In this document: positions 44,749 to 53,992 of the stretch, one piece after another | How the letters are laid out: every line of letters starts with the position of its first letter | Numbering within the stretch: the stretch's first letter is position 1 | Assembly: GCF_014334135.1 (NCBI RefSeq) | Contig: NZ_CP060497.1 | Span: 2,232,001 to 2,296,000 of the forward strand | DNA length: 64,000 nucleotides | Reading direction: 5' to 3' | DNA from: Olivibacter sp. SDN3 | Lineage (GTDB): Bacteria > Bacteroidota > Bacteroidia > Sphingobacteriales > Sphingobacteriaceae | Notes under the pieces: model-generated | Told to the model about the DNA's origin: nothing | The model's input: only the letters and a program-made list of their open reading frames with translations | Databases searched by the model: none | Translations under genes and position numbers: made by a program

Positions 44749-46311
44749 ATGAACCCGATTGTTAAACTATTTGTTGTTTATATTTTTTGTTGTTTTATGT
44801 TTGAAGGCGCAGTCGTACACGGTCAGCGTTTAGGAATAAACCCAGCTGTACCGGGAGACTTTGCCGATCCTTCGGTAATCCGTGCAGGCGAGTTGTATTA
44901 TGCTACTGGAACTTCGTCCGAGTGGGCACCGCACTTTCCTTTGTTCAAATCCTCAGATCTTCAGGAATGGGAACAGGCGGGCTACCTATTGATGGAGACC
45001 CCAGAGTGGGCAAGTGCCTCTTTCTGGGCACCCGAATTGTTTTATCACCAAGATATGTTCTACCTCTACTATACTGCCAGGCGTAAGTCAGATGGCGTTT
45101 CTTGCATAGGGGTAGCTACCAGTCCTTCAATGGATCAACCGTTTAAAGACCATGGTGTGCTGATTGCTTATGGTAGTGAAGCTATTGATGCATTTGTGTT
45201 TGATGACAATGGTCAATTGTATATCACCTGGAAAGCTTACGGGCTGGATGAGCGTCCTATCGAGATTCTGGGAGCGTCCCTATCTGCTGATGGCTTGAAA
45301 CTTAACGATGATACATTTACACTGTTGAAGGATGAACAGGGGATAGGTATTGAAGGGCAATGTTTGGTGAAAAGGAATGAATATTATTATCTTTTGTATT
45401 CCGCTGGCGCCTGCTGTGGTTTAAAGTGCGATTATAATGTAAGAGTTGCCCGTTCAAAAAGTGTGACTGGGCCTTACGAAGATTTTGAAAAGAATCCCAT
45501 CTTAGCGGAAAATAGTGAGTGGCAATGCCCTGGACATGGTACACTCGTGAGCACGCCTGAAGGAAAAGATTATTATATGTACCATGCCTATCGAAAAAGC
45601 GACAATGTTTTTACCGGGCGACAGGGCCTGTTGGATGAGTTGTATTGGGAGGAGGCTAGTGAATGGCCTTATTTTGATGTTGACGGAAAATCTTTAGGTA
45701 TTATAGCAGAAGATCTTAAGAAAAAAGAATGGAGCGATGACTTTACCGGCAAGGGATTGGCGGATCTCTGGCAATGGGATTTCAGACATGCAAGTCCTAA
45801 AACGTCAATCAATGAGGGCGTGTTACTTCTATCAGGAGAGACAGATTCCGAGAATCTGGTAGGGACAGCGCTGACTATCCGACCAGCTTATGGAGAATAC
45901 GCTGTTACAACGGAAGTAACCAATCAAAATGCGTCGCTGAAGTCCTTGGTAGTATATGGTGATATGGATCAGGCGATAGGTGTGGGAGTGCGTGATGGAC
46001 ATGTAGAATTATGGGAAGTCAAAGATGGAAAAAGACAAGTTTTTCAGCAGAAGCAAATTGCACAGGGATCTCCTGTACAGTTGAAAATTGAAGCGCAGGA
46101 AGGAGCAATTTATCGGTTCTTTTACAAACAGCAAAACCAGCCTAATTGGACGGAATTAAAAGATGTAGCAGAATATCCTTATAAGGCCAGTTTTTTGCCG
46201 CCGTGGGATAGAAGTCCGCGTCCGGGATTGGTACATCAAGGAGAGTTAGCCGATCATGCATCTTTTTCAAATTTTACCATTACTTATGGAACGGTATCTG
46301 GAGTTTTATGA
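44749..46311 (+). CDS. GH43-family glycoside hydrolase with C-terminal beta-sandwich, secreted
   Basis: A 520-aa secreted enzyme with a signal peptide ending near VVHGQ (about 25). The five-bladed propeller carries the three GH43 residues: base D40 (FADPSVI), pKa modulator D147 (AIDAFVF) and acid E202 (IEGQCLV). A second domain (about 325-520) starts at WSDDFTGKGLADLWQWDF and resembles the beta-sandwich attached to many arabinofuranosidases and xylosidases. GH43 members mostly cleave alpha-L-arabinofuranosides, beta-xylosides or galactofuranosides. It is divergent from the susC-led operon, so it is the + strand arm of the locus. Confidence 0.9.
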   Translation: MNPIVKLFVVYIFCCFMFEGAVVHGQRLGINPAVPGDFADPSVIRAGELYYATGTSSEWAPHFPLFKSSDLQEWEQAGYLLMETPEWASASFWAPELFYHQDMFYLYYTARRKSDGVSCIGVATSPSMDQPFKDHGVLIAYGSEAIDAFVFDDNGQLYITWKAYGLDERPIEILGASLSADGLKLNDDTFTLLKDEQGIGIEGQCLVKRNEYYYLLYSAGACCGLKCDYNVRVARSKSVTGPYEDFEKNPILAENSEWQCPGHGTLVSTPEGKDYYMYHAYRKSDNVFTGRQGLLDELYWEEASEWPYFDVDGKSLGIIAEDLKKKEWSDDFTGKGLADLWQWDFRHASPKTSINEGVLLLSGETDSENLVGTALTIRPAYGEYAVTTEVTNQNASLKSLVVYGDMDQAIGVGVRDGHVELWEVKDGKRQVFQQKQIAQGSPVQLKIEAQEGAIYRFFYKQQNQPNWTELKDVAEYPYKASFLPPWDRSPRPGLVHQGELADHASFSNFTITYGTVSGVL

Positions 46312-46333
46312 CTTTAAACTTGTTCAAGTGTTG

Positions 46334-46996
46334 CTATTTATTGGTGTTATTTTCCTTTATTTTGGTGGCAAAGTCTTTACCTACTTTGCCTGCTTTACTA
46401 GCGAGATTAACGACTTTATTGCCAGCTCCACTTAGCATTTGCTGTAAACGTTCGCCATCGTCGGTCTTAAAGTCCTTCAATGAAGTTATCTCATTGATGC
46501 CGGAAATGTCGAACTGTAAATAGGGCGCTTCCGGAAAACCGAAGGACTTGGCAATAAAAACAGTGGGTACCCTTACCCTTTTTGTATTGTATTCTTTTAC
46601 AGCGTGATTGTATTTCTCACGCGACTGTTGAATGTTCAGTTCGCAAGCTTGTATACTGTCTATTAAACGATGGTATTGTTCACTTGCCTTCAAATTGGGG
46701 AATTTCTCTGCGATGCCCTGAACGGTGGCCAAAACGGTTCCAGATTGTTGGTAAGAATTGGCCATGTTGGCAGTAGAAGTATCCTGAGATACCTTGAGTT
46801 GCACTAATTGCTCACCCTCTTGATAATTCTTGACCACATCAATTAATTGATTGATCGAAGCGAGTTTTTTACTTAGCGCAACTTGAATGTTTGAGCCATT
46901 CGCCCTTACATCTTGCGCAAGTTTTTGTAAACTGTTATAAGAACTTACTGTACCAAACAACAGACCTAGAATAAGCAGGGTAAATAAAATCAACAT
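46334..46996 (-). CDS. LemA-family protein
   Basis: A 220-aa protein with one N-terminal membrane segment (LILFTLLILGLLFGTVSSY, about 2-20) and an alpha-helical body. It has SYNSLQKLAQDVRANGSNIQ and AEKFPNLKASEQYHRLIDSI, which fit the LemA pattern (YN.L......V..A.S.I.V.L; FP.L.A...F..L). LemA proteins are widespread, small, N-out membrane-anchored helical proteins of unsettled function. The extra C-terminal 60 residues (YLQFDISGINEITSLKDF onward) are polar and less typical. It is read on its own, 22 bp from the convergent GH43 gene. Confidence 0.82.
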   Translation of the reverse strand: MLILFTLLILGLLFGTVSSYNSLQKLAQDVRANGSNIQVALSKKLASINQLIDVVKNYQEGEQLVQLKVSQDTSTANMANSYQQSGTVLATVQGIAEKFPNLKASEQYHRLIDSIQACELNIQQSREKYNHAVKEYNTKRVRVPTVFIAKSFGFPEAPYLQFDISGINEITSLKDFKTDDGERLQQMLSGAGNKVVNLASKAGKVGKDFATKIKENNTNK

Positions 46997-47088
46997 AATA
47001 TTTTATATTTTTTCTCCTTCGATATACGAAGGAATGTCAATTTAAGAAAAAAGTCAAGCTTGATTTATTAAGCGATTATAGGTATTGC

Positions 47089-47877
47089 TTATCCGTTTCT
47101 TTTTGAACGATAAATGACGCTTTGAATTTTTTGTAGAAAACCATCTTTTCGACGTGTTGCTACAGGTAGCTCATGGCCATCTTGGAGAATAACGGTGCCC
47201 CCCTTTCCTTTATGATAACGAAGAACATATTGGAGGTTGACGAGGTGCGACTGATGGATACGATAAAAATGATGGGGGGATAGTAGATGTTCAAACTCCT
47301 TGATGGTTTTAGCCACCATGATATTTTTTCCATTAACGAGAAATATCGTGGTATAATTTACATCGCTCTGGCAACGGGTAATCTCTGTTATATTCAGTAA
47401 TTCAAAACCCTGTAAGGAGGGAACCATTATCTTCGAAAGCCCTTGCTTAAACAAAGATAAATTGTTAAATAAAAGCTCAAGTTGTGCATGGTGCTGCTTG
47501 GCTTCGTATAAATTTTTTCTTTTTTCCACAGCCACGATCAAATCCTCCGGATCGATCGGTTTAAGCAGGTAATCCAGGGCGCTGAATTTAATTGCCTGTA
47601 GGGCATACCGCTCGTAAGCTGTAGTAAATATCACCGAAAAACTGGGTTGATCAAAACGCCGTAACAACTCGAAACCAGTATTTTCGCCTATTTCGATGTC
47701 AAGAAATATCAAATCCGGTTGAGTGGATTGTATCGCGTTGAATCCTTCCTCAAACTGTTGGGCATGCCCTAATATTCGGATATCGTCTCCGCAGTGATGC
47801 GCCAAAAGCTGCGTCAATCGTTCGATGGCGTGTGCTTCATCATCAATTATTAACGTACGTATCATACAATCGCTCAT
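47089..47877 (-). CDS. LytTR-type response regulator
   Basis: A 262-aa regulator. The receiver domain (about 5-125) has acidic D12/D13, phosphoacceptor D60 (LIFLDIEIG), T85/T86 and K106 (LLKPIDP). The C-terminal LytTR DNA-binding domain (about 155-260) includes YRIHQSHLVNLQYVLRYHKG and LPVATRRKDGFLQKI. The start ATG at 47877 overlaps the stop of the histidine kinase gene in ATGA, so translation is probably coupled. A second in-frame ATG lies at 47865. LytTR regulators of this type bind as dimers at promoters of cell-surface or secreted-protein genes; no target is evident here. Confidence 0.93.
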   Translation of the reverse strand: MSDCMIRTLIIDDEAHAIERLTQLLAHHCGDDIRILGHAQQFEEGFNAIQSTQPDLIFLDIEIGENTGFELLRRFDQPSFSVIFTTAYERYALQAIKFSALDYLLKPIDPEDLIVAVEKRKNLYEAKQHHAQLELLFNNLSLFKQGLSKIMVPSLQGFELLNITEITRCQSDVNYTTIFLVNGKNIMVAKTIKEFEHLLSPHHFYRIHQSHLVNLQYVLRYHKGKGGTVILQDGHELPVATRRKDGFLQKIQSVIYRSKRNG

Positions 47878-49916
47878 ACTATAGGTAATTTTACCGTCAC
47901 GCGCGTGCCGGGTGTCAAGTCGTTGATACTGATATCTGCCGTATGGCTTCCATTTTCGTTGCTTAAGAGTTGCAGGCGTTCCCGTGTAAGCTGTATGCCA
48001 TAGGATTTTCTTTTTTGTGCGCGCCGGACCTTACGACCTTTCCCATTATCTTCGATGGTACATAGCAAGTGCTGGTTTTGCTGAAGGATAGTGATATTCA
48101 GATGTCCAAGGCTTGTACCGTCAGAAAAACCATGCCATATACTGTTTTCTACAAAAGGCTGAAGAATTAAAGGAGGTACGCTGGTATTTTCAATGTCTAT
48201 GGCCGGATCTACCGTTATGCTGTATGCAAAAGTATTGTTCATACGCATCTGTTCAAGTTTGATATAATGCGTGAGCAGGTCCAGTTCATCTTCAAGCGGA
48301 ATAAGTTTTTCTTGTGAATATTCAAGTGTAGTACGCATGAGCTTGGCGAACTTTGTGAGGTAATAGTCGGCTTGCTTGTAATCCTGCTTTAGAATATAAT
48401 GACTAATGGAGTTCAGGCAGTTGAAAATAAAATGAGGGTTCATCTGTAAACGGAGTACCTTCATCTCCGTATCACTTATTTTTGTTTGCAGTAGAAGTTC
48501 CTGCTGCCGCTGCCGGTAATTTTGGCGTTTTTTATAAATAATAAAAGCGATCACTCCAAGTAACAGTAAAAATGTAGCGCATATAATAATCAATTTTTGT
48601 TGCGTACGCTCACGCTGTAGCATCAACTGGTTCTGGAGCTCTTTTCTGTCGGCTTCAAACTGTAATTCTTTTTTAACAATGGCTATCTTACGGTCTTCCC
48701 CTAAGAGGGTATCTTTTAACGAGGCGTAGCGATGAAGGCTTTTTAGCGCTTCCGGATGTTCTTGTAACTGTTCGTGAACCTTACTGATGAAATACATCAA
48801 ATGCATTTCTCTTTCTTTCAGTTCACTTGATTGTGCATAGCTAAGTGCTTTCTGTGCGAGGCTTAGGGTTATGGAGAGACGATTTGCTGCTCCATATCCA
48901 CCATGCTGGAGTGTGCTGTCGGGAGCAGCTTCGATGGCCTCTGCCCAAGAAGTATATAGTGCGCTCATAGCGTTTGGGTCTGGGCTATGGACAAACAGGC
49001 TATCGGCTTTTCTGAAGAATAAAAAGGCTTCCGGATAATGCTTCATGCCCGCATAAACCGTAGCGATCCCTGTTAAACACCGCGCTTCGCCTCTTGGGTA
49101 TCCTGCCTCTTGGTTGATCAGCAAGGCTTCTTTAAATAGGTTAAGTGCTTTTGTTTGGTTACCTTGTTCATCATACAGCGAAGCGATATTGGCAAGCAGA
49201 TTGCTTTTGGATAGGGCATTTTGGCCATTCATATAACCTGCTAAGGCCTGATTGTAATAATGTAAGGCTTTAGCGTAATTACCCATCTTTTTATGAACAA
49301 GACCGATATTTTCAAGCGCAAGCTGGGAAATGTACTGTTCATTACCCTCAAGCGCCATCTGATGGGATTTTTGAAAAAAATGGAGCGCTTCGGGATAGTT
49401 GGCCAAATGTAAATGAATAGCGCCTGTACTGTTCAGTGCATTACTCAAACGTTGTTGGTCACCAGCTTTTTCTAAGAGCAGATTAACCTGTTGCCGTATT
49501 GCAAGGGCTTTTCCGTATTCACCCCTATCGGTATACAACAAGGCTAAGTTATGTTGTGCACTGGCTTCGTTGATCACCTGCTTCCGCTGCCGGGCGGTTT
49601 GTATGGCTTTTTTAAACCAGATGATGGCCAGTGAATCTTGACCGCTTTGGTGAAGGTTTAAGGCTTTGTAGCTGTACGCTTTTGCTAATCTGATATCCTG
49701 TTGTGTTTCTTGTGCCAGCCTGATGGCTTCTTCAGCGTAACGGATACCGGCATTAGGATCTGTTGAAGAGTTGTAGAATGCGAGATCGATCAAGAGCGTT
49801 ATTCTTGCCGTATCGTTAAGGTTATTTTGTGCAAGCTGCTGCCGAAGGGAGTCTATAGTTGCTTGCAGTGCCACAGTAAATGACAGGTAGCATAAGAAAA
49901 AGCCCAAGCTGCGCAT
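47874..49916 (-). CDS. TPR-containing sensor histidine kinase (LytS/YehU-type HisKA)
   Basis: A 680-aa sensor. A signal sequence (about 1-19) leads to a periplasmic TPR array (about 40-400) with repeats such as YPEALHFFQKSHQMALEGNEQ and NYAKALHYYNQALAGYMNG. A coiled linker, a single membrane segment (about 442-461) and a His-kinase domain follow, with QMNPHFIFNCLN holding H495. The ATP-binding end includes VENSIWHGF and EDNGKGRK, followed by SYGIQLTRERLQLL. The TPR part probably senses a protein or peptide in the periplasm. The regulator gene directly follows with a 4-bp overlap. Confidence 0.92.
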   Translation of the reverse strand: MRSLGFFLCYLSFTVALQATIDSLRQQLAQNNLNDTARITLLIDLAFYNSSTDPNAGIRYAEEAIRLAQETQQDIRLAKAYSYKALNLHQSGQDSLAIIWFKKAIQTARQRKQVINEASAQHNLALLYTDRGEYGKALAIRQQVNLLLEKAGDQQRLSNALNSTGAIHLHLANYPEALHFFQKSHQMALEGNEQYISQLALENIGLVHKKMGNYAKALHYYNQALAGYMNGQNALSKSNLLANIASLYDEQGNQTKALNLFKEALLINQEAGYPRGEARCLTGIATVYAGMKHYPEAFLFFRKADSLFVHSPDPNAMSALYTSWAEAIEAAPDSTLQHGGYGAANRLSITLSLAQKALSYAQSSELKEREMHLMYFISKVHEQLQEHPEALKSLHRYASLKDTLLGEDRKIAIVKKELQFEADRKELQNQLMLQRERTQQKLIIICATFLLLLGVIAFIIYKKRQNYRQRQQELLLQTKISDTEMKVLRLQMNPHFIFNCLNSISHYILKQDYKQADYYLTKFAKLMRTTLEYSQEKLIPLEDELDLLTHYIKLEQMRMNNTFAYSITVDPAIDIENTSVPPLILQPFVENSIWHGFSDGTSLGHLNITILQQNQHLLCTIEDNGKGRKVRRAQKRKSYGIQLTRERLQLLSNENGSHTADISINDLTPGTRVTVKLPIV

Positions 49917-50040
49917 AAGTGGTTGATTAGGTGGTGATCCGGTTAAAATTACGCAAAAAATAAGTAATAAGTAGCGAAAAATAAATGGTCCTTGTGTTAT
50001 GGTGTAATCTTGAGTAATTTAATGTGCAAATTACAGTAAT

Positions 50041-51894
50041 ATGTGGAAGTACTTGATGATGGCATTGCTTTTCTTGCCTGGAAACAGTGGTGCCCAAACG
50101 AAAGCGAAAACAACTCAGGAAGCGGTTGAACAAGTGAAGCAAAATGTAGAAACATTAAAAAATCTATTTCGCAAAAAAAGTAAGGATTCAGCAAAGGAAG
50201 GGCAAGGAGAGCCGCAGGGAATGCAAGAAAGTACCATCTCACCCTTAAACGTGCAAGTGGTGGTGGGATACTATCATGTGCTGGCGATAGCCGACGGTGT
50301 CTTATATGGTTGGGGAGATAATACACAGGGGCAACTTGGTTTAGGGGTATTAAGTAAGGAATATACACCAAGACAAATTGGAACTACCAACGACTGGAAG
50401 ATGGTTGCGGCGGCTTTTTTTCATAGTTTGGCGATAAAACAAGATGGGTCCTTATGGGCGTGGGGTTGGGGAAATAGTGCCGAAATGGGACTTGGACAAG
50501 GTAACTCGAAGGCACATTATCCTACACAGGTAGGTATAGACAACGACTGGAGGATTGTTTCGACAGCCTCAAGCAATAGTGTGGGGTTGAAAAATGATGG
50601 TACACTATGGGTGTGGGGATCGAACGTCAATGCCTGCTTAGGTGTAGGAAAAACTGCTAATTCGAGCGTTTATATCCCCACAAAGGTAGGAACTGATCAA
50701 GATTGGAATCAGGCAGTGGCTGGACAGCATGTAAATTTTGCAATAAAAAGCAATGGTACTTTATGGGCTTGGGGAAGGAATACCGGTAGCAATATATTGG
50801 GTATACGGACAGTTAACGATGTGGTGCAGGTGCCTACGCAGGTAGGGGTGGATAGTGACTGGGAAAATGTTTATGTACATAGTCGGCATGGGGGAGCCAG
50901 TGTGGTTGCGGTAAAAAAGGACGGCACCGTCTGGACATGGGGATCAAACCGCTCTGGAAAACTAGGTTTGGGTGATGAGCAGGAGCGACTTTACCCGGAA
51001 AGACTAACGGTAGAAGGTAATTGGATCGACTTTGCCTTTGGCGATAACTATACCATAGCCTTGGAGGGCGATGGTTCTTTATGGCATAGCGGAAACTACC
51101 AACGCTATAATGCGACTAAAATCGGTGAAGAATCGGGCTCGACAGTACTAAAAAGAATGCATATCAATGGCAGATGGCGAGAGGCACATTTGGGAATGAA
51201 TTTTACGGCTTTGGTCGATCTGCAAGGAAATATCTGGACTTATGGGATCAATGCAAATGGCCAATTGGGATGGGGCGTCAAAGAAAGCAGCGACAAGCTG
51301 GTTAAGGTTGCCCTGCCTACACCTGTTATCGCGAATAAAACAACCAATTATGCATCTGGTGATAATGGACAGTTAAGCCAAGGCGCGGCCTTGCTGTTTG
51401 GAGATTTAAAGTGCAAGCTAAGTATTGCGGAGAAAAACAGTATATATAGTCAATTGGGTTTTGCTGTAGCGGATGACGGTAAACGGTTTATCCTTGGAGC
51501 AGAGGCAAAGGACTACCCTTTTGAAGCGTATGTTTTCCCCACAGACCTAAATAAAGATGGTATGGAAGAGTATTTCATCTTATATGGCAACTCATATACC
51601 TCAGGAATGACCGGGAGCAATATCATTGCTTTTTTAAAGGTGAGTGGCGGTGCGGATTATCAGGCCTACCTGGGTTTTCCCGGTACTTTACCCGACGTGT
51701 TGGAAGCAGCTGGTGAAGAGTGGCCGGATCTGGTTATTGGCGGACCGGGCTTTGAGCTTCCTGTTTGGCGATGGGACGGAGGGAAATATAATTTTCATCG
51801 AAAAATAAGTAGCTCAGATCTGGCCAAATCAGGTTCCGTGAATATTGAAGATGTCAGCAAAAAATATCTGGCAATTGACGCCGTACTAAGGTAA
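50041..51894 (+). CDS. Secreted RCC1-repeat protein
   Basis: A 617-aa protein with a signal peptide (about 1-19, NSGAQ). A charged helical stretch (about 20-60) precedes at least five RCC1 blades (about 75-430), each with W.WG.N..GQLG-type turns, for example YGWGDNTQGQLGLG, WAWGWGNSAEMGLG and WTWGSNRSGKLGLG. The C-terminal 170 residues hold FPTDLNKDGMEEYFILYG, which resembles a Ca-binding or VCBS-like loop. RCC1 propellers bind proteins or other ligands; no enzyme activity is implied. It is divergent from the two-component system and overlaps the next gene's 3' end by 9 bp on the other strand. Confidence 0.85.
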   Translation: MWKYLMMALLFLPGNSGAQTKAKTTQEAVEQVKQNVETLKNLFRKKSKDSAKEGQGEPQGMQESTISPLNVQVVVGYYHVLAIADGVLYGWGDNTQGQLGLGVLSKEYTPRQIGTTNDWKMVAAAFFHSLAIKQDGSLWAWGWGNSAEMGLGQGNSKAHYPTQVGIDNDWRIVSTASSNSVGLKNDGTLWVWGSNVNACLGVGKTANSSVYIPTKVGTDQDWNQAVAGQHVNFAIKSNGTLWAWGRNTGSNILGIRTVNDVVQVPTQVGVDSDWENVYVHSRHGGASVVAVKKDGTVWTWGSNRSGKLGLGDEQERLYPERLTVEGNWIDFAFGDNYTIALEGDGSLWHSGNYQRYNATKIGEESGSTVLKRMHINGRWREAHLGMNFTALVDLQGNIWTYGINANGQLGWGVKESSDKLVKVALPTPVIANKTTNYASGDNGQLSQGAALLFGDLKCKLSIAEKNSIYSQLGFAVADDGKRFILGAEAKDYPFEAYVFPTDLNKDGMEEYFILYGNSYTSGMTGSNIIAFLKVSGGADYQAYLGFPGTLPDVLEAAGEEWPDLVIGGPGFELPVWRWDGGKYNFHRKISSSDLAKSGSVNIEDVSKKYLAIDAVLR

Positions 51895-52299
51895 GCTGGC
51901 GGATGACCATACCAATTCGGGTTTTCCATCTTTGCATAGGATCTGATCTGGTGGAGAAGGCACACTGCAATCGGAGTAAACTGGCCATTTTTTATTGTAT
52001 GCCAACTCTTTATGAGTGTACTCGTTCACTTTCTTCAAAAAACTGTTGGTGTCTAATTTGGTAGAATAAGCAATGTGACCTGTTGGACCACCGCAGGCTT
52101 TACTACCAATGGCCGTAACGCGCCAGTCTTCAGCGTTTTCACAAATGTGCGACAGCGACAATGCTTCAATTTCTTGTCGCAGTTCATCAAGTTGCCTCCT
52201 TTCTTCTTCTTGACTTAGTTCCAGACCATTTTTGTCGCAGGAAATGAAAGGTAATAAGACATAGCCTAATAAAAAAAATGCTAGTATTCGTCTCATCAT
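51886..52299 (-). CDS. Small Cys-containing lipoprotein, hypothetical
   Basis: A 137-aa predicted lipoprotein with lipobox PFISCDK (Cys21). The mature part starts with a charged helix (LSQEEERRQLDELRQEIEAL) and has four further Cys residues (HICEN, KACGG, YSDCS, ILCKD), which could make two disulfides. The C-terminal half contains SKACGGPTGHIAYSTK. No family was recognised with certainty. It converges with the RCC1 gene, and their 3' ends overlap by 9 bp. The function is unknown; the Cys pattern suggests a small disulfide-stabilised periplasmic or surface domain. Confidence 0.6.
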   Translation of the reverse strand: MMRRILAFFLLGYVLLPFISCDKNGLELSQEEERRQLDELRQEIEALSLSHICENAEDWRVTAIGSKACGGPTGHIAYSTKLDTNSFLKKVNEYTHKELAYNKKWPVYSDCSVPSPPDQILCKDGKPELVWSSASLP

Positions 52300-52507
52300 G
52301 GTGTTAGTTTTAATGGTTAGTTGCTGTTATAACGGCTGTCATGTCTGAAATGTTACAAACAACCATTTTTTAGCGGCAATTCCATTCAGGAGTATGGATA
52401 AATTTTATTTAGGGCAATTAGATTAAATGATCTAATTGCTTTGCTTTTTATCAAAGATTATTATTATTGTAGCACAATTCAAAGGAGTGTGCAAGAAATA
52501 ACCAACC

Positions 52508-53923
52508 ATGATAAATAAAGCGTTTTTTAGTGTTATTGTTTTTTTTGCAATCAATTTTTGTTTTGCGCAAAGTGAAAATCAACGTCCCAATATCGTATTT
52601 ATCCTAGCCGACGATTTGGGGTATGGCGATTTGGGTGTATATGGACAACAGATCATAAAAACACCTCATATCGATCGTTTGGCAGAACAAGGTATGCGAT
52701 TTACGGAGTTCTATGCGGGCACTTCTGTTTGCGCGCCCTCTCGTTCGGCATTACTAACCGGGCAACATACTGGGCACACGTATATTAGAGGGAATAAGGA
52801 AATTGAACCAGAGGGGCAAGAACCTTTGGCAGATTCGGTACAAAGCTACGCACAACTTTTAAAAGAGGCGGGTTATGTTACCGGAGCTTTCGGGAAATGG
52901 GGCTTAGGAATGGTAGGCACTTCAGGGGCACCTTTAAAAAAAGGCTTTGATACTTTTTTTGGATATATTTGTCAGCGGCAGTCGCATCGCTATTATCCTA
53001 CGCATTTGTGGCATAATGAACAAAAAGTGATGCTCGAAGGTAATGATTTAGCCCATAAAGTGCATTATGCGCCAACCTTGATTCAGGAAAAGACGTTGCA
53101 ATTTATCGAGGAGCATCAACAAGAACCATTCTTCCTCTTTATACCCACGGTTTTACCTCATGCCGAACTTCAGGGGCCGGAAGATGAATATTACAAAATG
53201 TATGAAAATAGTTTTGAAGAACACCCTTATAAAGGAAATGATTACGGCCCGAACGCAACGGTTGCCGGCTATGCGGGAGTGGAGAAGCCACGAGCTACAT
53301 TTGCTGCAATGGTTAGCCGTATGGATGCCTATGTAGGGGAGGTGCTAGCTAAATTGGATGAATTGGGACTTACGGAAAATACCTTAGTTATCTTTAGCAG
53401 TGATAACGGCGCCCACCGGGAGGGAGGAGCCGATCCAATATTTTTCAATAGTTCAGGTGGTTTGCGTGGTTTTAAAAGAGATTTATATGAAGGTGGGATC
53501 AAAACACCCTACATTGTTCGGTGGCCAGGAAAAATCAGAGCAAGAAGTGAAAGTGCCTTCATCGGCTCTTTCTGGGATGTGATGCCTACTTTATTGGATA
53601 TTGCAGGCACCCCGAAAGCGAATTACACGGATGGCGTTTCTTTATTGCCTATCCTGTTGGGAGATGAGTCGGCCCAAGAGGCACATGCTTATTTATATTG
53701 GGAATTCCATGAAGACGGTGGTAGGCAAGCTATACGGATAGGTAATTGGAAGGGAATCCGCCTGCAAGTAGCCAAGAATCCCAAAGGCCCTATTGAGTTG
53801 TATAATTTGTTGGAAGACCCCAGGGAAGAACATGATGTAGCTGCTTCTCATCCTGCGATAGTCAAACAGATCAGCGACTATATGGAAGAGGCGCACACGC
53901 CAAGCAAATTATTCCCTTTTTAA
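52508..53923 (+). CDS. Secreted sulfatase (type I, FGly-dependent)
   Basis: A 471-aa sulfatase with a signal peptide (about 1-20). The metal-site aspartates are D35 and D36 (ILADDLGYGD). The formylglycine site is C75-A-P-S-R79, followed by SALLTGQHTGH, the full sulfatase signature; the enzyme needs a maturase encoded elsewhere. GKWGLGM, LPHAEL and VIFSSDNGAHREGG (metal-binding Asp/Asn) are the remaining core motifs. S1-family sulfatases remove sulfate from glycans or aryl esters. It lies between the small lipoprotein and pseudouridine synthase genes and has no sulfated-glycan neighbours, so the substrate is open. Confidence 0.93.
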   Translation: MINKAFFSVIVFFAINFCFAQSENQRPNIVFILADDLGYGDLGVYGQQIIKTPHIDRLAEQGMRFTEFYAGTSVCAPSRSALLTGQHTGHTYIRGNKEIEPEGQEPLADSVQSYAQLLKEAGYVTGAFGKWGLGMVGTSGAPLKKGFDTFFGYICQRQSHRYYPTHLWHNEQKVMLEGNDLAHKVHYAPTLIQEKTLQFIEEHQQEPFFLFIPTVLPHAELQGPEDEYYKMYENSFEEHPYKGNDYGPNATVAGYAGVEKPRATFAAMVSRMDAYVGEVLAKLDELGLTENTLVIFSSDNGAHREGGADPIFFNSSGGLRGFKRDLYEGGIKTPYIVRWPGKIRARSESAFIGSFWDVMPTLLDIAGTPKANYTDGVSLLPILLGDESAQEAHAYLYWEFHEDGGRQAIRIGNWKGIRLQVAKNPKGPIELYNLLEDPREEHDVAASHPAIVKQISDYMEEAHTPSKLFPF

Positions 53924-53992
53924 CATAAGGCCTGTTTTTACGGAGTCTGCACTGATTCTCTGCGCCTTATAGAGTTATTGGTGTTTCTTTTC

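Noticed and set aside
53925-53970. Inverted repeat ATAAGGC ... GCCTTAT between the sulfatase and pseudouridine synthase genes
   Set aside because: The loop is about 32 nt and no T-run follows on either strand, so it is not a convincing terminator.
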